Positions 41,717 to 49,594 of a stretch of DNA of 64,000 nt are shown here, piece by piece (the first letter of the stretch is position 1; each line of letters starts with the position of its first letter). The notes beneath the pieces were generated by a model. It was not told where the DNA came from. It saw only the letters and a program-made list of their open reading frames with translations, and ran no database searches. Source of the stretch: Agromyces mediolanus. Its GTDB lineage: Bacteria > Actinomycetota > Actinomycetes > Actinomycetales > Microbacteriaceae. Location of the stretch: the NCBI RefSeq assembly GCF_014648575.1, contig NZ_BMRJ01000001.1, positions 434,653 through 498,652 of the forward strand, given 5' to 3'. The translations under genes were made by a program, and so were the position numbers.

Positions 41717-41759
41717 CGTCTCCCGGGAGGCCGGGTGGGCGCCACTCGGTGACGAGGGC

Positions 41760-42503
41760 TCAGCGCTTGCGCCCGCGGTTCGGGCGGCCGCGCCCCGAGG
41801 CCCCGCGCCCGGAACCGCCGCCGCGCCCGGACCCGCCGCGCCCGGGCGTCCCGCGACCCTGGCCGCCGCCGCGCCCCGCGCCGGGCTTCCCGGCGGTGCC
41901 GCCGCCGTCGCCGCGCCCGCGCTCGCGGTGCCGCTCGGAGCCGCCGCGCTCCGCCGTCGCCTCGCCCTCCGCGCCGCGCGAGCTGCGCGCGGTGCGGCCG
42001 CGCACGACGCCGACGAACTCCTGCACCGTCTCGTCGTCGCGCTCGACGCGCCAGACGAGCGCGATGCGGGTGGTCGGCGCGCCCTCGAGCGGCAGCGCGA
42101 CGACGTCGCGCCGATGGTGCAACCGGGCGATCGCGTGCGGCACGACGGCGTAGCCGGTGCCCGCGGCGACGAGCTCGATGGTCATGGCCGGGTCGGGCTG
42201 CACGGGGGCGAGCGGCTCGCCCTCGAGCTCGGCGAGCGAGAGCGCCTCGGCGTCGGCGAAGGGATGCCCCTTCTCGAGCACGACGACGGGCTGCTCCTCC
42301 CAGAGCGGGATGACGTGCAGGCCGGCGTCGTCGACGGGCAGCCGCACGAAGGCGAGGTCGACCTCGCCGGCGAGCAGCCGGTCGAGCTGCGCGGGCTCGT
42401 CGACCCGCACGGCCTCGAGCGGGAGCTCCGGGTGCCGCTCGGCCCACGCGCGCAGCCACTTCGCCGGGCTCACCCCGGCGACGTAGTCGAGTCGCAGCGT
42501 CAT
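41760..42503 (-). CDS. LysR-type substrate-binding domain protein without HTH, RGG-rich tail
   Basis: A 247-aa protein that begins directly in a LysR effector domain: LRLDYVAGVSPAKWLRAWAERHPELPLE in parts, DLAFVRLPVD, AAGTGYAVVPHAIARL. The N-terminal HTH of LysR regulators is absent. After about residue 170 comes an Arg/Gly-rich, probably disordered tail ending RPNRGRKR, which could bind nucleic acid. The same pairing with a divergent DUF5997-type gene is known in related actinobacteria. Start codons are only 33 bp apart. Function unknown; a sensor or RNA/DNA-binding role is inference. Confidence 0.82.
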   Translation of the reverse strand: MTLRLDYVAGVSPAKWLRAWAERHPELPLEAVRVDEPAQLDRLLAGEVDLAFVRLPVDDAGLHVIPLWEEQPVVVLEKGHPFADAEALSLAELEGEPLAPVQPDPAMTIELVAAGTGYAVVPHAIARLHHRRDVVALPLEGAPTTRIALVWRVERDDETVQEFVGVVRGRTARSSRGAEGEATAERGGSERHRERGRGDGGGTAGKPGAGRGGGQGRGTPGRGGSGRGGGSGRGASGRGRPNRGRKR

Positions 42504-42536
42504 CCGTCTCAGGCTACCGTCGGCTACGGTTGCAGG

Positions 42537-42950
42537 GTGAGCGAGAACCAGCCGAGCCGCGCCAAGGCGCAGACCATGAAGCCCGAGACCGCGGCGAAGA
42601 AGCTCGGCATCCTGCTGTCGGCGGCGCCCGCCGAGTTCCAGGAGGGCGTCGTCTCCCGCGACGAGCTGGCCGCGCTGCAGGCCGACCCGCCGGAGTGGCT
42701 GCGCACCCTCCGCGCCGAGGGCCCGCACCCGCGCGGCGTCGTCGCCGCCAAGCTCGGGGTCTCGAACTCCGGCCTCGCCCGCGGCGGCGTGACCGACCCG
42801 CTGACGACCGCCGAGATCAAGGCGCTGCTCGCCGCACCGCCCGCCTGGCTCGTGCAGGAGCGGGCCACGCAGGCCGCCGTGCGCGCCGAGAAGGCCCGCA
42901 TCGCCGACCGCGACCGCGAGCGCGCCGCGCGCGCCGCCGAGCAGGACTGA
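42537..42950 (+). CDS. DUF5997-type protein
   Basis: A 137-aa protein matching the DUF5997 pattern: MKPETAAKKLGILLSAAPAEFQ after a short tail, SRDELAALQADPPEWLRTLRAEGPHPR in two blocks, VVAAKLGVSNSGLARGGV, and a Lys/Arg-rich helical C-terminus. The middle could be an HTH-like unit. Start GTG at 42537, 33 bp from the divergent LysR-like gene. Function unknown; the conserved divergent pair suggests that the HTH-less LysR domain and this protein may work together. Confidence 0.8.
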   Translation: MSENQPSRAKAQTMKPETAAKKLGILLSAAPAEFQEGVVSRDELAALQADPPEWLRTLRAEGPHPRGVVAAKLGVSNSGLARGGVTDPLTTAEIKALLAAPPAWLVQERATQAAVRAEKARIADRDRERAARAAEQD

Positions 42951-42969
42951 CGACGCGGCGCTCCGCCGG

Positions 42970-43764
42970 CTAGCTCCCGCCCGCCGGCCGCGTCCCTTCG
43001 CGGATGTGCGTGAGCACCGCCGTGCGCACGCGGGAGAACTCCGCGGTGGCGCGCGTCGCCAACTGGTCGCGGGCGGCGCCGAGCTCCACGTCGAGCACCT
43101 CCACGACCCGGGCCGGGGACTGCGCCAGCACGACGATGCGGTCGCTCAGGTACACCGCCTCGTCCACGTCGTGCGTGACGATCACGACGCTGAGGCCGAG
43201 GGTCCGGCGCAGCTCCAGCACGAGGTCCTCGAGCTCCAGGCGGGTCTGCGCGTCGACGGAGGCGAACGGCTCGTCCATGATCAGGATGGGTGCGCCGTAG
43301 GCGAGGGCCCGGGCGATCGCCACCCGCTGCTGCATCCCGCCAGAGAGCTGCCAGGGGTAGCGGGACGCGGCGTGGCCGAGGCCGACCTGCGCGAGCGCCG
43401 CATCGGCCAGGGCGTCGCGCTCGCTCCGTCCGACGCCCCGACCCTGGAGCGGGAACGCGACGTTGTCCAGCGCCGTCATCCAGGGCATGAGCGAGCGGCT
43501 GTAGTCCTGGAAGACGAGTCCGATCTCGCGCGGCGGCCCGCTCACGCGTGCCTCGTCGAGCCGGACCTCGCCCGCGCGCGGCTGGAGCAGCCCCGACAGG
43601 CAGCGCAGCAGCGTCGTCTTGCCGACCCCCGAGGGGCCGACGATGCAGACGATCTCGCCGCCGGCGACGGTCAGCTCGACGTCCGCGAAGACGGGTGCCG
43701 AGGCGCCGTAGGCCATCGTGAGCCCGTCGACGTGCAGGGTGGGCGGTGCCGCGGTGGTGGTCAT
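42970..43764 (-). CDS. ABC transporter ATPase (SsuB/TauB type)
   Basis: ATPase of 264 aa for the NMT1/SsuA-type importer. Walker A is GPSGVGKT (43-50), the Q-loop LVFQDYSRSLMPW, the signature LSGGMQQRVA, Walker B LIMDEPFASVD and the switch VTHDVDEAVYLS. It is the last gene of a five-gene minus-strand operon and its start overlaps the stop of the permease gene before it. The length and motifs match nitrate/sulfonate/riboflavin-precursor-class transporters. Confidence 0.9.
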   Translation of the reverse strand: MTTTAAPPTLHVDGLTMAYGASAPVFADVELTVAGGEIVCIVGPSGVGKTTLLRCLSGLLQPRAGEVRLDEARVSGPPREIGLVFQDYSRSLMPWMTALDNVAFPLQGRGVGRSERDALADAALAQVGLGHAASRYPWQLSGGMQQRVAIARALAYGAPILIMDEPFASVDAQTRLELEDLVLELRRTLGLSVVIVTHDVDEAVYLSDRIVVLAQSPARVVEVLDVELGAARDQLATRATAEFSRVRTAVLTHIREGTRPAGGS

Positions 43765-44558
43765 CCGCGCGCTCCTCTCTCTTCGGTCGACCCGTCGAGC
43801 GGGCCGTGGTGCCAGTGCAGGGCGCGGCGCTCGACGGCGAGCATCGCGAGGTTGAGCAGGTAGCCGACGACGCCGAGCACGATCGTGCCCGCCCAGGTGC
43901 CGACGATGTCGAAGCTCCGCCCGGACTGCAACACGGAGAAGCCGATGCCCTGCGTCGCCGCGTACATCTCCGACACGACGAGCACGGTCACGCCGAGCGA
44001 GAGCGCGATCGCCACCCCGGCCAGGATCTGCGGCAGCGCGGCGGGCAGGATGACCCGGCGGATCCGGAGCCCGAGCGGGATCTGGAAGGCGCGGGCCACG
44101 TCGACGGCGTTCGCCTCGAGCCCGCGCACGCCGTCGACCGTGTTGAGCAGGATCGGCCAGACGGCGGCGAGCGCCACGATGGCGATCTTCGGCTCGGCGC
44201 CGAGGCCGAGCAGCGCCACGAGCAGGGGGATGAGCGCGACCTTCGGCGTCGCGCGGAGCAGCTGCAGCGCCGGATCGACGACCCGGTGGGCGAGCTCGGA
44301 CATGCCGAGCAGGAGGCCGATCGAGACGCCGGCCACGGCGCCGATCGCGAGCCCCGCGAGCAGGTTGCCGAGGGAGTAGGCGAGGTGACCGAGCAGCGGG
44401 CCGTCGACGAATCCGCGCGCGATCGCGGCGAGCACCTCGCCGAGCGGCGGGAAGTACAGCGACGGCGCCAGCGCGGTCGCCACGAGGAGCACGGCGACGA
44501 GGAGCGCGACGAGCCAGAGCTCGCCGAGGACGCGGCGGACGGGATGGGCCCGGCGCAT
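43761..44558 (-). CDS. ABC permease (SsuC/TauC type), second of two
   Basis: Inner-membrane permease of 265 aa with six hydrophobic segments. The EAA loop reads NAVDVARAFQIPLGLRIRRVILPAALP in two parts. Its ATG shares one base with the stop of the preceding permease (TGATG). Two separate permease genes suggest a heterodimeric channel, as in RibXY-like and some thiamine-precursor importers. Confidence 0.88.
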   Translation of the reverse strand: MRRAHPVRRVLGELWLVALLVAVLLVATALAPSLYFPPLGEVLAAIARGFVDGPLLGHLAYSLGNLLAGLAIGAVAGVSIGLLLGMSELAHRVVDPALQLLRATPKVALIPLLVALLGLGAEPKIAIVALAAVWPILLNTVDGVRGLEANAVDVARAFQIPLGLRIRRVILPAALPQILAGVAIALSLGVTVLVVSEMYAATQGIGFSVLQSGRSFDIVGTWAGTIVLGVVGYLLNLAMLAVERRALHWHHGPLDGSTEERGARG

Positions 44559-45373
44559 CAGCCGACCTCCGCCGGGCGCCAGCGGGTGAGTGACCGTTCT
44601 GCAGCGACCGCGAGCACATTGCAGGCGAGGCCGAGGAGCGCGGCGAGCAGCACGTACGCGAACATCAGGGCCATCGCGCCCGACCGCTCGGCGATCGCGA
44701 TGCGCTCGCCGAGACCGGTCGACTGGATGATGGTCTCCGTGCCGATCGTGACGACGACGGCCATCGCGAGCGCGATGCGAAGGCCCGTGCCGATCATGGG
44801 CAGGGCCTGCGGCAGCAGCACTCGGCGCACGACGAGGGGGCGCGGCACCCGGTACGCGCGGACGACGTCCCGCAGTTGCGGGTGCAGCCCGGCGACGCCG
44901 AGCCTGGTCTGCACGAGGAACGGCCAGACGCAGGCGGTGACGACGATGACGACGGTCAGCGGGAACCCGGTGCCGAGCAGGAGGATGCACACGGGCAGCA
45001 GCCCGAACACCGGCATGGCGCGGGCGAGCTCGACGAGGAGTCGGGTCGCCCGCGCGACGGCCGGCAGCAGCCCGAGCAGCGTGCCGAGCGCGACCCCGAG
45101 CACTCCGGCGATCGCGAGGCCCGTGAGCGCGGCGCCGAGGGTCGCACCGACCGCCGCCCACGTCTCCGCGCGGAGCGGTAGCCCGGCGAGGGCGACGCCG
45201 ATGTCGGCGAGCGGCGGGAGCAGCTCGGCGGCGGGGCTCCACGGCGCCCGGGAGAGCTCCCAGAGCCCGGCGAGCAGCAGCACGAGCGCGAGCCGCCACC
45301 CCCAGACGAGTCGCCGGGTGCGCGCGCCGGCCGTCGCGACCGGCCGGCCGGTGGCGAGAGCGGTCGCGGTCAT
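44558..45373 (-). CDS. ABC permease (SsuC/TauC type), first of two
   Basis: Inner-membrane permease of 271 aa. Six hydrophobic segments are visible, with the EAA loop QLRDVVRAYRVPRPLVVRRVLLPQALP in blocks. The ATG overlaps the binding-protein stop (ATGA). It is distinct in sequence from its partner permease at 43.8-44.6 kb. Confidence 0.88.
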   Translation of the reverse strand: MTATALATGRPVATAGARTRRLVWGWRLALVLLLAGLWELSRAPWSPAAELLPPLADIGVALAGLPLRAETWAAVGATLGAALTGLAIAGVLGVALGTLLGLLPAVARATRLLVELARAMPVFGLLPVCILLLGTGFPLTVVIVVTACVWPFLVQTRLGVAGLHPQLRDVVRAYRVPRPLVVRRVLLPQALPMIGTGLRIALAMAVVVTIGTETIIQSTGLGERIAIAERSGAMALMFAYVLLAALLGLACNVLAVAAERSLTRWRPAEVG

Positions 45374-46344
45374 GATCCCTCGCGCAGGAGCTCGGCGAGC
45401 TCGACGCCGCGGTCGATGAAGCCGTAGTCGAGCATCGCGTCCGCGAGCCGGCCCACGACCTCCGGCTCGATCGTCATGCCGAACTCGATGAGCTCGGTGG
45501 CCTCGAGGTCCTCGGCCGAGAGCTCGGTGACCTCGTCGAGCACCGCGCGGACGGCGTCCGGGTGCTCGTTCGCATAGGCGTAGGCCTCGGCCATGGCCGC
45601 GGTGTAGGCGTCGATCACGGCGGGGTTCTGCTCCGCGTACGCGCTCGTGGCGACCCAGGCGACGGCGGGGGCGCCGGCGAAGTCGGCGGAGTACGGGTTC
45701 TCGAGCCGGACGCCGTCGACGCTCGAGGAGAACGGGCTGACCTGGTAGATCGCGTCGACCTGGCCGCTCGCGAGCGACTGGTTCATCGCCGAGTAGGGGA
45801 TCTCCACGAACTGGGTCTTCGACGAGTCGCCGCCGTCCTCGTCGATCGCGATCCGCAGCAGCAGCTCCGTGGTGTTGCGGAGGCCGTTGATCGCGATGGT
45901 CGCGCCGGTGAGGTCGGCCGGGGAGTCGAAGCCGGAGCCCGCGCCGACGTAGATGCCGCTGTTCGCGTCCTCGTCCATCCCGGAGATGCCGCCGACGATC
46001 CGGGCGTCGATCCCGCGGCTGGCGGCGGTGATCGTGGCGACGCCGCTGGAGCCGGCGAGCTGCGCGGAGCCGTTCGCCAGCGCCGCGAGCGCGGCGTCGG
46101 CGGTGGTTCCGCGCTGGATGGTGACGTCGAGGCCGTGCTCGGCGTAGAAGCCCTGCGCCTCGGCGACGTAGTTCGCCTCGAAGTAGACGGGGGCGACGAG
46201 CACCGTGATCGCGACCGGGGCGTCGGGGTCGGGGACGAGCGGCTCGGCGGCGGGGGCCGCGCAGCCGGCGAGGGCTGCGAGGAGGGCCGAGGCGGCGAGG
46301 GCGGCCGTGAGGACGGCGGCGGGGCGGTGGCGGTGGGCGTGCAT
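45370..46344 (-). CDS. NMT1/THI5/SsuA-type ABC substrate-binding lipoprotein
   Basis: Solute-binding protein of 324 aa with lipobox LAGC (Cys28). The mature start ITVLVAPVYFEANYVAEAQGFYAEHGLDV is typical of the NMT1/SsuA class (read in two blocks), as is NGSAQLAGSSGVATITAASRGI. Ligands of this class include thiamine and riboflavin precursors, taurine, alkanesulfonates and nitriles. GAAGGAGAC lies before the ATG. The operon begins with an aldo-keto reductase gene and faces a FadR-type regulator; the ligand is not evident. Confidence 0.85.
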   Translation of the reverse strand: MHAHRHRPAAVLTAALAASALLAALAGCAAPAAEPLVPDPDAPVAITVLVAPVYFEANYVAEAQGFYAEHGLDVTIQRGTTADAALAALANGSAQLAGSSGVATITAASRGIDARIVGGISGMDEDANSGIYVGAGSGFDSPADLTGATIAINGLRNTTELLLRIAIDEDGGDSSKTQFVEIPYSAMNQSLASGQVDAIYQVSPFSSSVDGVRLENPYSADFAGAPAVAWVATSAYAEQNPAVIDAYTAAMAEAYAYANEHPDAVRAVLDEVTELSAEDLEATELIEFGMTIEPEVVGRLADAMLDYGFIDRGVELAELLREGS

Positions 46345-46386
46345 GTGGTCTCCTTCGACGATGCGGGGCGGATGCCTCGGGCGGGG

Positions 46387-47307
46387 TCAGTGGTACTCGT
46401 CCCAGGTGTGCCCCGGGATGCTGAGACGGTCGGCGGCGGCCTGGACGTCCGCCGGCGAGCTCGCCGCGAGTGCGGCGGCCGCCGAGTTCTGCTGCAGCTG
46501 GGCGAGGCTCGACGCGCCGAACACGGTGCACGTGGTCCGCGGGTCGAGCAGGGTGAAGGCGAGGGCGAGCGTCGCGGGGGCGACCTCGAGCCGCTCCGCC
46601 TCGCGGGCGAGGCCCGGCGCGACCTCGTCGACGATGCGCCCGCGGATGCCTCCCGGATCCCTCGCGATCGTGCGGTCCGCACTGCGCCGGCCGAGGAGCA
46701 CCCCGCCCTCGAGCGCATCGGCCGCGCAGAGGGTGATGCCGCTCTCCTCGTGGAACCTGGCGAACTCCGGGCTCTCGACGACGGCGCGGCGGGCGATGCC
46801 GTACTTCAGCTCGATGAGCTGCGGGCCCGTGCCGCCGGCGGCGCGCGCGTGCCGCCAGGCGGCGAGCGCGTCGTCGAGGTGCCAGTTGCAGAGGCCCCAG
46901 GAGCGGATGACGCCGTCGGCGAGCAGCTGCTCGAACTCGTCGGTCAGGGCGGCGAGCACCGTGCCGGGTTGCGGGTCGAAGGCGACGACGGCGTCGAAGC
47001 GGTCGAAGCCGAGCCGTTCCGCGCTGCGTTCGAGCTGCCCGCGGAGGGTGCCGTTGACGCTCTCGACCTTCTCGATGAGCGAGAACTCCTCGCGGCGCGC
47101 CCCGGCCGCCCTGAGATGCTCGCCGAGGAGCACCTCGCTGGAGCCGTCGCCGTACGCGGCGACGTCGAAGGAGGCGGGCCCCGAGCGGAGCGCCCATTCG
47201 ACCATCGCCGCTCCGGTCTCGCGGGGGATGCGGGCGTAGGTCTGCCAGGAGCCGACCGTGAGGACGGGGAGCTCGAGCTCGGTGGTGCCGATCGTTCGGC
47301 GCTCCAT
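46387..47307 (-). CDS. Aldo/keto reductase-family protein with altered catalytic residue
   Basis: A TIM-barrel AKR of 306 aa. Of the catalytic tetrad, Asp48 (FDVAAYGDG), Tyr52 and Lys80 (SLIEKVE) are visible, but the fourth position, usually His in LQLHNP-type text, reads VVAFDPQP with Phe110. This change can alter proton relay and substrate choice (it is seen in 5-beta-reductase-like activities as Glu elsewhere). GAAGGAGG precedes the ATG. It is the first gene of the operon with the NMT1-type importer, so it probably acts on the imported compound. Confidence 0.82.
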   Translation of the reverse strand: MERRTIGTTELELPVLTVGSWQTYARIPRETGAAMVEWALRSGPASFDVAAYGDGSSEVLLGEHLRAAGARREEFSLIEKVESVNGTLRGQLERSAERLGFDRFDAVVAFDPQPGTVLAALTDEFEQLLADGVIRSWGLCNWHLDDALAAWRHARAAGGTGPQLIELKYGIARRAVVESPEFARFHEESGITLCAADALEGGVLLGRRSADRTIARDPGGIRGRIVDEVAPGLAREAERLEVAPATLALAFTLLDPRTTCTVFGASSLAQLQQNSAAAALAASSPADVQAAADRLSIPGHTWDEYH

Positions 47308-47351
47308 CGGCGCCTCCTTCCGGATCTGCGTCGCTCCTCGGCCATCGAGGA

Positions 47352-47394
47352 CGATCTAATCGCTATATTGAATAGATCGATAAGGTAGTGTCAA
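47352..47394. promoter_or_regulatory. Divergent promoter/operator between AKR operon and FadR-type regulator
   Basis: CGATCTA (47352-47358) and TAGATCG (47373-47379) form an inverted repeat around an AT-rich centre. On the minus strand a consensus TTGACA -35 box lies at 47394-47389, reading toward the AKR operon, and the repeat falls over its expected -10 and start region. Binding by the divergent GntR protein is likely. Confidence 0.5.
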
Positions 47395-47457
47395 GTCCAG
47401 ACGGCGTCAACCCGATGCCGTCGGGTTCCGAAAACACCAGGGGGGAGTGGGGTTCGG

Positions 47458-48174
47458 ATGGATCAGGAGGGGCTCCAGCCGCAGTTGCGGCGCTCGAGCC
47501 AGCTGGCCGACCTCATCGTGCAGCGGATCCTCGATCAGGGGCTCGCCGTCGGCACGAGGCTCGGCACGAAGCAGTCGCTCGCCGAGGAGTACGGGGTCGC
47601 CGTCGCGACGCTGACGGAGGCGATCCGCGCCCTCGAGGAGCTCGGCCGGGTCGAGACGCGCACCGGCCGCTACGGCGGGGTGTTCGTTCGGGAGCCGAGC
47701 GAGGTGTTCCGGCTCGCCAGGGGGAGCAGCTTCGTCATCCACGGCGACGCCAGCTCGTTCAGCGAGATGCTGCAGGTCGTGGACGCCCTCGAGCCCGAGA
47801 TCGCCCAGGAGGCCGCCCTGCACTGCAGCCCGGCCGACGCCCGCCTGCTCCGCGAGCGGCTGGCGCGGCTCGAGCAGGCGTGGACCGGTGCCGCCGCCGT
47901 CGAGCAGCAGCGGCGGAACTGGGAACTGCACCTCGCGATCGGGGCGATCACCCCGAATCGCACCCTCTCGACCCTCTACACGGGCATGCTGCAGCACGTG
48001 GCGAACCGCCTCGAGGACCGGGAGCTCGGCGAGGGGCCCAACACGGTCGGCCTCGAGATCCACCAGCAGCTCGTCGAGGCCATCATCGCCGGAGACGTCG
48101 CCGGCGCGCGCGAGCAGGCCCGCCGGCACCGGCTGCTCGCGACCGGCGAGGAGCTCGAGGACGGCGCCGGCTAG
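47458..48174 (+). CDS. GntR-family regulator (FadR subfamily, FCD domain)
   Basis: A 238-aa regulator with winged HTH (about 12-78; LGTKQSLAEEYGVAVATLTEAIRAL) and a helical FCD ligand domain (about 95-225). Metal-site residues of FCD domains may correspond to Asp/His in NWELHLAIGAIT and IHQQLVEAIIAGD. It is divergent from the AKR-ABC operon and probably controls it. Its stop overlaps that of the convergent esterase gene in CTAG. Confidence 0.87.
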   Translation: MDQEGLQPQLRRSSQLADLIVQRILDQGLAVGTRLGTKQSLAEEYGVAVATLTEAIRALEELGRVETRTGRYGGVFVREPSEVFRLARGSSFVIHGDASSFSEMLQVVDALEPEIAQEAALHCSPADARLLRERLARLEQAWTGAAAVEQQRRNWELHLAIGAITPNRTLSTLYTGMLQHVANRLEDRELGEGPNTVGLEIHQQLVEAIIAGDVAGAREQARRHRLLATGEELEDGAG

Positions 48175-48815
48175 TACCGGGCGCCGACGAAGGCCGTGAG
48201 GTCGGCGAGCTCCCGCTCGGAGACCGAGTGCGCGAGGCCCTCGTAGATCCGCGAGTCGAGCTCGCTGTGCCCGGGCAGCCAGGCGGCCGTGCGGGCGACG
48301 GCCGAGGCGGGGATGACCGCATCCTCCGTGCCGCGCCCCCAGAACACCGGGCGCGCCAGCTCGGCGAGGCGGGCGTCGCCGTCGCGCACGCCCGGCATCG
48401 CGAATCCGGCCAGGATGGCGGCGAAGGCGAAGCGCTCCGGGGCGCGGCGCAGAAGTTCGAGGCTCATCGCCCCGCCCTGCGAGAAGCCGATGAGGCCGAT
48501 GGACGGCGCGTCGCCCGCGTTCCGGTCGAGCCAGCCGATCACGGCGTCGACCGCCTCCTCGGCGGCGGCGAGCTTCGCCGGATCGTCGTCGTCGAGCCGC
48601 CCGGCCGCGTCGAAGATCTCGAACCACGCGTAGCCGTAGCCGGCGTCGAGCGGGGCGCGGAGCGACGCGATCACGGGGTCGAGCGGCAGGTACGGGGCGA
48701 GCCCGAACAGGTCGCCCTCGTTCGAGTTGTAGCCGTGCAGCAGCACGAGCAGTGGGCGGCCCGCCCGGTCGTCGCCGGAGGCCGACCAGAGCACCGCCTC
48801 GTCATCGATCCGCAT
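48171..48815 (-). CDS. Alpha/beta-hydrolase (phospholipase/carboxylesterase type)
   Basis: Cytosolic serine hydrolase of 214 aa. The triad is Ser112 in GFSQGG, Asp165 in GTEDAVIP and His196 in LAHSV, and the HGYNSNEGDL oxyanion-loop region lies near residue 27. The size and motifs fit the carboxylesterase/lysophospholipase (YpfH-like) group. It is convergent with the FadR-type gene (4-bp overlap) and divergent from the NUDIX gene, 44 bp away. Confidence 0.88.
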   Translation of the reverse strand: MRIDDEAVLWSASGDDRAGRPLLVLLHGYNSNEGDLFGLAPYLPLDPVIASLRAPLDAGYGYAWFEIFDAAGRLDDDDPAKLAAAEEAVDAVIGWLDRNAGDAPSIGLIGFSQGGAMSLELLRRAPERFAFAAILAGFAMPGVRDGDARLAELARPVFWGRGTEDAVIPASAVARTAAWLPGHSELDSRIYEGLAHSVSERELADLTAFVGARY

Positions 48816-48859
48816 CGTCCGAGCGTACGCCGGGCGGCCGGGTGGGGCAGAATCGACGC

Positions 48860-49441
48860 ATGAGCGTGCGCACCCCGGACCCCGACTGGACCCCGGGCGA
48901 CGAGCCCGACGTCCCGCAGCCCACGAACCCCGGCTGGCTGAGCGACCTCGAGCTCGCCGAAGTCCGCGGCCGACTGCCGCTGCTCTACGTCGAGGCGCTG
49001 CCGGTGCGCGTCGACGGACTCGGCCAGGTCACCGAGGTCGGCCTGCTGCTGCGGGCGAACACGGTCGGCGAGATGACCCGCACGCTCGTCTCCGGGCGGG
49101 TGATGTACGGCGAGACGCTGCGCGACGCGCTGTTCCGCCACCTCGAGAAGGATCTCGGGCCGATGGCGTTCCCGCTGCTGCCGGCGAGCCCGGTGCCCGC
49201 GACGGTCGCCGAGTACTTCCCGATGCCGGGCATCACGCCCTTCACCGACGAGCGGCAGCACGCCGTCTCGCTCGTCTACGTCGTGCCCGTCACCGGCACC
49301 TGCGAGCCGCGCCAGGACGCGCTCGAAGTGAGCTGGATGCCGCCCGAGGAGGCGGCGAGCCGCGCCGTCGGCGACGAGCTCGAGGGCGGTCGCGGGGTCC
49401 TCGTGCGCCAGGCGCTCGCCTCCGTCGGCGCTCTGCGCTGA
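48860..49441 (+). CDS. NUDIX-family protein (DUF4916 type)
   Basis: A 193-aa protein of the DUF4916 group within the NUDIX fold. Visible blocks are DPDWTPGDEPDVPQPTNPGWLSD-like N-terminus, LLLRANTVGEMTRTLVSGRVMYGETLRDALFRHLEKDLGP in parts, and YFPMPG...HAVSLVYVVPV. The NUDIX box is poorly kept: REXXEEXGU is replaced by the RDALFRHLEKDLG segment, so pyrophosphohydrolase activity is uncertain. Start ATG at 48860. Confidence 0.8.
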   Translation: MSVRTPDPDWTPGDEPDVPQPTNPGWLSDLELAEVRGRLPLLYVEALPVRVDGLGQVTEVGLLLRANTVGEMTRTLVSGRVMYGETLRDALFRHLEKDLGPMAFPLLPASPVPATVAEYFPMPGITPFTDERQHAVSLVYVVPVTGTCEPRQDALEVSWMPPEEAASRAVGDELEGGRGVLVRQALASVGALR

Positions 49442-49496
49442 GGGGCGCAGCTGCTAGCCTGAACCGTCCGTGCAGCGAGCCGAGGAGGTGGTACCC

Positions 49497-49547
49497 GTGA
49501 ACGAATCCACGTCGGTGCTCCCCAGCGGAGTCACGGTCGGGCGATAA
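49497..49547 (+). CDS. 16-codon upstream ORF with strong Shine-Dalgarno
   Basis: GTG at 49497-49499 opens a 16-residue peptide MNESTSVLPSGVTVGR, ending at TAA 49545-49547. It is preceded by GAGGAGGTGG, the best ribosome-binding sequence in the window, 8 bases upstream. It lies 47 bp before the alpha/beta-hydrolase gene on the same strand, so it may be a leader peptide that controls that gene or simply a translated small gene. A -10-like TAGCCT at 49455-49460 could start the transcript. I cannot assign a function. Confidence 0.45.
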   Translation: MNESTSVLPSGVTVGR

Positions 49548-49594
49548 GTCGTCCGGGAGCGCCGCGAATCCGCCGCACTCCGAAAGGCACGACC

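Noticed and set aside
47308-47457. A TPP or other vitamin riboswitch before the AKR/NMT1-type operon
   Set aside because: No THI-box or similar conserved elements are seen; an inverted repeat and a -35 box explain the spacer.
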